Positions 15,600-21,328 of a stretch of 26,899 nucleotides of DNA are shown piece by piece (the first letter of the stretch is position 1; each line of letters opens with the position of its first letter). Below the pieces are notes generated by a model. The model was given only the letters and a program-made list of their open reading frames with translations. It was not told where the DNA came from and made no database searches. The translations under genes and the position numbers were made by a program. The DNA comes from Thermoleophilia bacterium (GTDB lineage Bacteria > Actinomycetota > Thermoleophilia > Gaiellales > Gaiellaceae), in assembly GCA_014534295.1 (NCBI GenBank), contig JACVRU010000005.1, positions 1-26,899 on the forward strand, read 5' to 3'.

Positions 15600-18440
15600 G
15601 TGCTCACAGGGGCGATCCTCGCGTCGGCCGCGGCGCCGGCGCTCGTGCTGGCGCGCCTGGTCAGCGGTCGCTGGTGGGCCGCGGCGCTGGCGGCGGCCGC
15701 CTGCGTCGCGGTCCCCTGGATCCGGCTCGGCGAGCTCGGTCCCCGCGAGGCGGCCGCCTACGCTGCCTTCGTCCTGGCGCTGCTCGCGCTCTACCGGGCC
15801 GTCGCGGCTCCGAGCTCCGTCAACGACGCGGTCGCGCTCGGCGCCATCGCGCTCGCGTCGCTCGCCCACGGCCAGCTCGTCCTCCTGCTCGCCGCGCTGC
15901 CCGCGGCGTTGTTCCTGCGCGAGGGCGTGGAGGCGTTTCCCCGGCACCGGCTGCTCGCCGCGGTGTACGCCGTGCTCGTCGGGGTCGCGTTCCTGGCGCT
16001 CGCGGGCGTGGTCGACCAGGCGCTCGGCTGGAAGTGGCGCATCGTCCGGGAGTCCGTTCAGACCGCGGTCGTGCGAGCGACGGTAGAGCACGCCGCGTCG
16101 CTCGCGTGGTCGCTCGCGGTCGTGCCGCTCCTCGTCGCGGTCGGGTGGCTCCTCGCCCGGGGGCGGCGCGACGCGTTCGCCGCGCTCGGCCTCGCAGTGC
16201 TTGCCCTCGTCCTCCTCGCGGCGTCCGGGATGGACGTCCTGTTCGCCGGCGGCCAGGTGCGCGAGCGCTACCTCGTCTACGCCGTGCCGGTCGTCGCGGT
16301 CGCGCTCGCCGGCGCCGTCGCCCCGTTGCACCGGCCGCGGTGGTCGGCGCCCGCCGCCGTGCTCGCCTGGCTCGGGCTGGGGCTCGGGCTCTCGAGGGTC
16401 ACCGGGCGGATCAACGACTGGTTCGTGATGACCGACGAGCTGTTCTACGAGCGGCTGGCGATCAGCGTCGCGCGCACCGGCTCGCCGCTGCCGCGCGTCC
16501 GCGGCGAGCTGATCGACAGCTTCAACCAGCTCTACCCGGTCCTGATCGCGCCGGCGTACGCGCGCGGTCTCGTCCCGGACTCGCTGCACGAGGCGCACGT
16601 CCTCAACGCCTTCCTGATGACCTCGACGCTCGTGCCGGCCTACCTGCTCACGCGCTCGGTCACAGGTCGTGCCGACCTCGCGCTCGGCGTCGGCGTCCTC
16701 GCCGTCGTCGTCCCGTGGCTGACCCTGTCGTCCTTCCTGCTGACGGAGGTGGCCGCCTACCCGGCATTCGCCTGGGCGGTCTACGCGCTCTACCGCGCGG
16801 CCGCGTTCCCGCGTCCGCTGAACGACGCGCTCACCCTCGCCGGGATCGCGCTCGCGGCCGTCGCGCGCGTCCAGTTCCTCGTGCTCCTGGCCGTCCTGCC
16901 CGTCGCGCTGCTCCTCCACGACGGCCGGCATGCGCTCGCCAGGCATCGGCTGCTCGCCGCCGCGTATGCCGCGATGGCGCTCGGCGCCGTCGCCCTCGCG
17001 GCGACCGGGGAAGTCGCGCGCGTCCTCGGGACGTACGGGCAGACGGCGCAAGGGGCCTTCCCGCCGGGGCTGCCACGAGCCTTCCTCGAGCACGCCGCCG
17101 CGGGGCTGGCCCTGCCGCTCGCGATCCTCCCTTTCCTCGTTGCCGCCGCCTGGCTGCTCGCCGCGCTCGCCCGCCCGGGCGACGGACGGCAGCACGCGTT
17201 CGCGTCGGTGGCGCTCGTGACCGTCGTCGTCGTCCTCCTGCAGGTGGCGTCGTTCGACGAGCGCTTCGGAGGGAGGATGGTCCGCGACCGCTACCTCTTC
17301 TACCTCGTGCCCGTACTCCTGGCCGCCCTGGCCTGTGCGCTCGTGGCACCGCGTTGGCCCCCCTGGTGGTCGCTCGCCGCGCCGACCGCGGTCGTGATCG
17401 CCGGCTTCGCGCTCTACGAGCTGCCCCGTTTCGAGCGGCTGAGCGTGGACTCGCCCGTCGCCGTCGTCCACGACCGCCTCCTCGACCTCGGGGGTTCCGT
17501 TGGCGGCGCACAGGCGGGCCTCGTGCTGCTGACGGTCGTGCTCGTCCTGCTGTTCGTGCAGGGAGCGGCACTCCTCCCGCGCGCCGCGGTGGCTGCCGTC
17601 ATCGCCGGGCTCGCCGCCGCGGCCCTCCCCGCCCAGGCCGGGAGCGGGTTCTCGCGGCTGTTCGCGCTTCCCGGCACGAGCGGCCGGGCCCTGACGCACG
17701 ACCAGGCGGGCGTCTTCAACTGGGTCGACCGCGCGGTCGGTCCCGACGCCGACGCAACGATGGTCCCCTACCCGCACCTGTCCGGCGACTACTGGGCGAC
17801 GGTCGCCTTCTGGTGGGACCTCGAGTTCTGGAACAAGTCCGTCGTTCGCGCCGCCTACCTGGAGGAGGCGTTCTCCGCGACGCCGCCCACCTTTGCCCAC
17901 GTCGCCGTGGCTTGGGACGAGCGCGGTCGGCTCGCCTCCTCACCGACCCGCTACGTGGCGCAGTTCAGCCGCGATGTCCGGTTCCGGATCGCCGGGGAGG
18001 TCGTCTGGAACGAGCGCGAGACGCAGCTGATCGACGCCGGGGAGGAGTGGCGGCTCGCATGGGCGACGAGCGGCCTCTACGAGGACGGCTGGACGAGTCC
18101 GGACACGGAGGTCCGCGTGACCGTGTTCCCCGAGCAGGGCCAAGACGGTCCGCTGACGCGGCTCGTGAGCCTGGTCCTGCGGCCACCCGGCCAAGACCGG
18201 GGCGCTCGCCTGTCGTCTGGGCTCGGCGAGGCGTCCGCCACGCTCCGTGACGAGACCGGCGTCCTGCAGGTGCCCGTCTGCGTGCGCCCGGGGGCCCCCG
18301 GCGAGGCGCTGCTGAGGGTCGAGGGCGCGGGCCCGATCGAGGGGAACCCCGTCAACGCGGAGATCTTCTCCCGGCCGCGCCTCGGCGGCGTTCAGGTGCG
18401 CGAGCTCTCGGTGGCCGGGGAGTCGCGCGCGGGCTGCTAG
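15600..18440 (+). CDS. GT-C-like membrane glycosyltransferase with internal tandem duplication (946 aa)
   Basis: This is a large polytopic membrane protein. Residues 260-640 resemble a GT-C (PMT-like) glycosyltransferase: a first loop with WFVMTDELFYERLA, whose Asp279-Glu280 would be the catalytic acidic pair, then many membrane helices. Residues 680-946 form a soluble, probably extracytoplasmic, domain. Residues 1-260 repeat residues 334-590 at a constant offset of 333 over the best-conserved part: PAYLLTRSVTGR matches PALVLARLVSGR, TEVAAYPAF matches REAAAYAAF, ALYRAAAFPRPLNDAL matches ALYRAVAAPSSVNDAV, and RHRLLAAAYA matches RHRLLAAVYA. The first copy lacks the N-terminal helix and acidic loop, so it is presumably inactive. 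GTs of this type act on polyprenyl-linked sugars; substrate unknown. The GTG has GGAG only 3 nt away. Confidence 0.75.
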   Translation: MLTGAILASAAAPALVLARLVSGRWWAAALAAAACVAVPWIRLGELGPREAAAYAAFVLALLALYRAVAAPSSVNDAVALGAIALASLAHGQLVLLLAALPAALFLREGVEAFPRHRLLAAVYAVLVGVAFLALAGVVDQALGWKWRIVRESVQTAVVRATVEHAASLAWSLAVVPLLVAVGWLLARGRRDAFAALGLAVLALVLLAASGMDVLFAGGQVRERYLVYAVPVVAVALAGAVAPLHRPRWSAPAAVLAWLGLGLGLSRVTGRINDWFVMTDELFYERLAISVARTGSPLPRVRGELIDSFNQLYPVLIAPAYARGLVPDSLHEAHVLNAFLMTSTLVPAYLLTRSVTGRADLALGVGVLAVVVPWLTLSSFLLTEVAAYPAFAWAVYALYRAAAFPRPLNDALTLAGIALAAVARVQFLVLLAVLPVALLLHDGRHALARHRLLAAAYAAMALGAVALAATGEVARVLGTYGQTAQGAFPPGLPRAFLEHAAAGLALPLAILPFLVAAAWLLAALARPGDGRQHAFASVALVTVVVVLLQVASFDERFGGRMVRDRYLFYLVPVLLAALACALVAPRWPPWWSLAAPTAVVIAGFALYELPRFERLSVDSPVAVVHDRLLDLGGSVGGAQAGLVLLTVVLVLLFVQGAALLPRAAVAAVIAGLAAAALPAQAGSGFSRLFALPGTSGRALTHDQAGVFNWVDRAVGPDADATMVPYPHLSGDYWATVAFWWDLEFWNKSVVRAAYLEEAFSATPPTFAHVAVAWDERGRLASSPTRYVAQFSRDVRFRIAGEVVWNERETQLIDAGEEWRLAWATSGLYEDGWTSPDTEVRVTVFPEQGQDGPLTRLVSLVLRPPGQDRGARLSSGLGEASATLRDETGVLQVPVCVRPGAPGEALLRVEGAGPIEGNPVNAEIFSRPRLGGVQVRELSVAGESRAGC

Positions 18441-18865
18441 CCCCGGCGCTCTTCCATCCGGTAGACCGTGGCGGGCGGCGCGTTGAGCGCGGTCTCGATC
18501 CGCGCGAGCCGGTCGTCGACTCCCCGCCAGCCGGAGGCGACGAGGTCGACGAGGAGCGCCAGGTCGTCGACACGCGCGTGGCGCTCGGCGAGGAGGTCGC
18601 CCTCCAGCCGCTCGAGACGGCGGATCACCTGGCTCATCAGGCCGCGCACCTCGGCCAGGTGCCGGCCGCTGGGGCGGAAGTGCTCCCGCAGACCGTCCTG
18701 CACCGCTCCCGGCAGCCCCTCCTGGAGCTCCGCCGTCGTCTGGGCGAGAGCTTCGATCTGCTCTCGGGCCCGCTCCAGAGCGGCCTCGAGCTCGGCCGGC
18801 CCGGCCCGCCCCTCCGCGGCTCGCTCGAGTCGCTCCTGCACACGCGCCAGCACTGTCTCGTCCAC
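18437..18865 (-). CDS. Coiled-coil protein of unknown function (142 aa)
   Basis: The sequence is almost wholly charged alpha helix: ARVQERLERAAEG, ELEAALERAREQIEALAQTTAEL, a break at HFRPSGRH, then MSQVIRRLERLEGDLLAERHARVDDLALLVDL and a final helix VDDRLARIETALN. Heptad-like Leu/Ile spacing suggests coiled-coil oligomerisation. There is no signal peptide, membrane segment or catalytic motif, and no family that I recognise. The GTG at 18865 gives MDETVLARV and is preceded by TAGTCT at 7 nt; a longer upstream reading is antisense to queA. It diverges from queA over 30 bp and its stop overlaps that of the glycosyltransferase in one CTAG. A role in RNA or envelope biology cannot be inferred from this. 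Confidence 0.65.
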   Translation of the reverse strand: MDETVLARVQERLERAAEGRAGPAELEAALERAREQIEALAQTTAELQEGLPGAVQDGLREHFRPSGRHLAEVRGLMSQVIRRLERLEGDLLAERHARVDDLALLVDLVASGWRGVDDRLARIETALNAPPATVYRMEERRG

Positions 18866-18895
18866 GACGCCAAGACTACTCTCGTCACCGGACGA
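18866..18895. promoter_or_regulatory. Overlapping divergent -10 elements of the coiled-coil gene and queA
   Basis: In the 30 bp between two divergent start codons, AGACTACTCT (18873-18882) holds TAGTCT on the minus strand (18878 to 18873), 7 nt before the GTG, and TACTCT on the plus strand (18877-18882), 13 nt before the queA ATG. Both match TANNNT and they share the central TA pair. Confidence 0.5.
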
Positions 18896-19843
18896 ATGCG
18901 CATCCACGAGCTCGACTACGACCTGCCGCCGGAGCTGGTCGCGCAGCACCCGACCGAGCGGCGCGACGAGTCCCGCCTGCTCGTCTTCGACCGGGGAAGC
19001 GGCGAGGTCCGCCACCGCGTCTTCGCGGAGCTGCCGGAGGAGCTGCGGGCCGGCACGCTCACGGTCGTCAACGACACCCGGGTGGTGCCGGCGCGAATCA
19101 GGCTGGAGCGGCCGCGAGGCGAGGTGCTGCTCCTCGAGCGCGTGGGCGAGGGCACGTGGGAGGCGCTCGCACGGCCGACCCAGAGGCTGCGGGCGGGGCG
19201 GCGCTACGGCCCGGTCGAGCTGGTCGAGCATCTCGGCGAGGGCCGCTGGCTCGTCCGGCTCGAGGGCGGGCCCGGAGGCGTCGGAGAGTGGGGCGAGACG
19301 CCGCTGCCGCCGTACATCACGGAGCCGCTCGCCGATCCCGGCCGGTACCAGACCGTGTACGCACGGGAGCCCGGCTCCGCGGCCGCCCCGACCGCAGGGC
19401 TCCACTTCACGCCGGCACTGCTCGACCGGCTCGACGTCGAGCGCGTCACCCTCCACGTCGGACTCGACACGTTCCGACCCCTCGCGGTCGACGACCTCTC
19501 CGACCACGAGCTCCACGGCGAGCGTTACGAGGTCGCTCCCGCGGCCTGGGAGCGGATCGCCGCCGCCGAGCGCGTGCTTGCCGTCGGCACGACGACCGTC
19601 CGCGTCCTCGAGACGGCCGCAAGTAACAGAGTGTTACGAGGAAGGACGCGACTGTTCGTGACGCCCGGCTTCGCCTTCCGGCGCGTCGACCACCTGCTGA
19701 CGAACTTCCACCTGCCGCGCTCGACGCTGCTCGCGCTCGTGATGGCGTTCGCCGGGGTCGAGGAGACGCGCCGCCTCTACCGGCTCGCCGTCGAGGAGCG
19801 CTACCGCTTCTATTCCTTCGGCGACGCCATGCTCGTCCTCTGA
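18896..19843 (+). CDS. queA: S-adenosylmethionine:tRNA ribosyltransferase-isomerase
   Basis: QueA transfers and isomerises the ribosyl group of SAM onto preQ1-modified tRNA, giving epoxyqueuosine at the wobble position of GUN anticodons. The family signatures are present along all 315 residues: the start MRIHELDYDLPPELVAQHP, RLLVFDR, VVNDTRVVPARI, LPPYI, the core TAGLHFTPALLDRL, VTLHVGLDTFRPL, AVGTTTVRVLE, LFVTPGFAFR, LLTNFHLPRSTLLALV and the C-terminal YRFYSFGDAMLVL. Length is slightly under that of the E. coli enzyme. It is followed by tgt, which acts one step earlier. Codon 247 is TTA, in an unusually A+T-rich patch (19621-19650). A strong hairpin follows the stop by one base. Confidence 0.97.
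   Translation: MRIHELDYDLPPELVAQHPTERRDESRLLVFDRGSGEVRHRVFAELPEELRAGTLTVVNDTRVVPARIRLERPRGEVLLLERVGEGTWEALARPTQRLRAGRRYGPVELVEHLGEGRWLVRLEGGPGGVGEWGETPLPPYITEPLADPGRYQTVYAREPGSAAAPTAGLHFTPALLDRLDVERVTLHVGLDTFRPLAVDDLSDHELHGERYEVAPAAWERIAAAERVLAVGTTTVRVLETAASNRVLRGRTRLFVTPGFAFRRVDHLLTNFHLPRSTLLALVMAFAGVEETRRLYRLAVEERYRFYSFGDAMLVL
19623..19637. repeat. Inverted repeat GTAAC-N5-GTTAC inside queA
   Basis: A perfect 5-bp inverted repeat with a 5-nt spacer lies in an A+T-rich patch of queA that uses rare codons (AGT, AGA, TTA, CGA, AGG). The form is that of a small operator half-site pair, but a coding position and short arms make chance quite possible. Confidence 0.25.
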
Positions 19844-19875
19844 GGCCGTGTTGGGGACTGTTCCCTGACACGGCC
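19844..19875 (+). terminator. Perfect 14-bp hairpin right after queA
   Basis: Starting with the base after the queA TGA, GGCCGTGT (19844-19851) pairs with ACACGGCC (19868-19875). The inner part (TGGGGA with TCCCTG) continues the stem with two G-U pairs, giving 14 bp and a 4-nt loop CTGT. No T-run follows, so it would be an actinobacterial-type terminator without a U tail, an RNA-stability element, or a copy of a dispersed palindromic repeat. It does not by itself end the tgt cluster, because tgt has its own candidate -10 just after it. Confidence 0.55.
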
Positions 19876-19881
19876 CTAAGC

Positions 19882-19887
19882 GACACT
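19882..19887 (+). promoter_or_regulatory. Candidate -10 (GACACT) for tgt
   Basis: GACACT ends 8 nt before the tgt ATG and is the same hexamer as the candidate for cyclase A (2261-2266). There is no Shine-Dalgarno, so a leaderless message starting after the queA hairpin is plausible. Confidence 0.3.
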
Positions 19888-19895
19888 CTGCAGGC

Positions 19896-21020
19896 ATGAG
19901 CCACTTCGCGGTCACGGCGACGGACGGAGAGGCGCGGGCGGGCCTGCTCCGGACGCCGCACGGCGAGGTGCCGACGCCCGCCTTCATGCCCGTCGGCACG
20001 AAGGCCACGGTGAAGACCCTCGACCCGGACGAGCTGCGCTCCCTCGGGGCTGGCATCCTGCTCGGCAACACGTATCACCTCCACTTCCGCCCCGGCGACG
20101 AACTGATCGCCGAGCTGGGCGGCCTGCACCGGTTCATGGGCTGGCAGGGGCCGATCCTGACCGACTCGGGGGGCTACCAGGTCTTCTCGCTGCGCGACAC
20201 GATCCTCGCCGTCGACGACGAGGGGGTCACCTTCCGCTCGGTGTACGACGGCGCCGCCGCGCGCTTCACCCCTGAGACGGCCGCGGCGATCCAGGCGAAC
20301 CTCGGCTCGGACGTGGCGATGTGCCTCGACATCTGCCCGCCCGCCGACTCGACCCTCGCCGAGCACGAGGAGGCCGTGCGGCTCACGACCGCGTGGGCGA
20401 CGCGCCAGCGCGCGGCCCCGCGGGCTGCCGGCCAGCTCCTGTTCGGGATCGCGCAGGGCGGGATCGACCGCGGCCTCCGGACGCGCTCGATCGAGGACCT
20501 GGCCACGCTCGGCTTCGACGGGCACGCGCTCGGCGGCCTCGCCGTCGGCGAGTCCCGCGACGAGATGTTCGACGCCGTCGCGTGGTCGGCTCCGCTGCTC
20601 CCCGCGGACCGCCCCCGCTACTTCATGGGGATCGGCGACCCGGAGGGGATCCTCGGCGTGATCGAGCGCGGGATCGACATGTTCGACTGCGTGCTGCCGA
20701 CGCGCACGGCCCGCACGGGCTCGGCCCTGACGTGGGAGGGCCGCCTCAACCTCCGCAACGCCCGCTTCGCACGCGACCCGCGCCCGCTCGACGTGGGTTG
20801 CTCCTGCCCCGCGTGCGACCGGTTCTCGCGCGCCTACGTCCGGCATCTCGTGAACCAGGACGAGATCCTTGGGTTACGCTTGCTCACCCTGCACAACCTC
20901 CGCTTCGTCCTCGACCTCACCGCGGGCGCGCGGGCCGCGATCGAGCGGGGGGAGCTCGCCTCCTACGCCGCCGACGCGCTCGCCCGCCTGGCGGCAACGG
21001 AGACCACATGGACTTCCTGA
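19896..21020 (+). CDS. tgt: tRNA-guanine(34) transglycosylase
   Basis: The bacterial enzyme swaps guanine 34 of GUN-anticodon tRNAs for preQ1, the step before QueA. The catalytic residues are in place: Asp90 in ILTDSGGYQVFSL, nucleophile Asp264 in DMFDCVLPTRTARTG, and the zinc ligands Cys302, Cys304, Cys307 (GCSCPACDR) and His333 (LLTLHNL). GNTYHLHFRPG, GIAQGG and ALGGLAVGE are also typical. Its length of 374 residues is normal. Many high-G+C actinobacteria lack queuosine genes, so the pair is informative about lineage. Codon 327 is TTA (20874-20876), the only in-frame TTA I found besides that in queA. The last 13 bp overlap yajC. It begins 20 bp after the queA hairpin. Confidence 0.97.
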   Translation: MSHFAVTATDGEARAGLLRTPHGEVPTPAFMPVGTKATVKTLDPDELRSLGAGILLGNTYHLHFRPGDELIAELGGLHRFMGWQGPILTDSGGYQVFSLRDTILAVDDEGVTFRSVYDGAAARFTPETAAAIQANLGSDVAMCLDICPPADSTLAEHEEAVRLTTAWATRQRAAPRAAGQLLFGIAQGGIDRGLRTRSIEDLATLGFDGHALGGLAVGESRDEMFDAVAWSAPLLPADRPRYFMGIGDPEGILGVIERGIDMFDCVLPTRTARTGSALTWEGRLNLRNARFARDPRPLDVGCSCPACDRFSRAYVRHLVNQDEILGLRLLTLHNLRFVLDLTAGARAAIERGELASYAADALARLAATETTWTS

Positions 21021-21313
21021 TCATCCTGCTCTTCGGCTTCGCGATCATGTGGCTGCTGATCGTCATGCCGCAGCGCCGCCGTCAGCGGGCGCACCAGGAG
21101 CTCGTCGGGAACCTGCGGCCCGGCGACTACGTGCTCACCGTCGGCGGCATGTACGGCACCGTGAACGAGATCGGGGAGGACGACATCGGGCTCGAGGTCT
21201 CCCCGGACGTCGAGGTGCGCGTGGCGAAGCGCTCCGTCGCCTCGGTCGTCCCCCCGGACCAGATCGAGGAGATCGAGATCGGGGAGGATCCGATCGTGGG
21301 GGACCGCGGCTAA
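21008..21313 (+). CDS. yajC: Preprotein translocase accessory subunit YajC
   Basis: This 101-residue protein has one N-terminal membrane helix (MDFLIILLFGFAIMWLLIV), the conserved MPQRRRQRAHQELVGNLRPGD stretch, and the small beta domain (VLTVGGMYGTVNEIGEDDIGLEVSP, VEVRVAKRSVASVV) typical of YajC, with an acidic tail (IEEIEIGED). It associates with SecDF at the SecYEG channel. The ATG lies 13 bp inside tgt with GGAG 5 nt upstream, a clear case of an overlapping gene with its own ribosome binding site. It precedes secDF by 15 bp, the widely conserved order. Confidence 0.95.
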   Translation: MDFLIILLFGFAIMWLLIVMPQRRRQRAHQELVGNLRPGDYVLTVGGMYGTVNEIGEDDIGLEVSPDVEVRVAKRSVASVVPPDQIEEIEIGEDPIVGDRG

Positions 21314-21316
21314 CCT
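21311..21316 (+). promoter_or_regulatory. Candidate -10 (TAACCT) containing the yajC stop codon
   Basis: The yajC TAA stop begins TAACCT, a TANNNT match ending 12 nt before the secDF GTG. No Shine-Dalgarno precedes that GTG, so a short-leader internal promoter is possible. This is weak evidence alone. Confidence 0.25.
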
Positions 21317-21328
21317 ACCCGCGGCCCC

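Noticed and set aside
14001..17900. 1299-codon open frame on the minus strand
   Set aside because: It is antisense to the two-component system and glycosyltransferase, all of which have clear family motifs. The translation is low-complexity Arg/Glu/Gly, as expected from G+C-rich codon positions.
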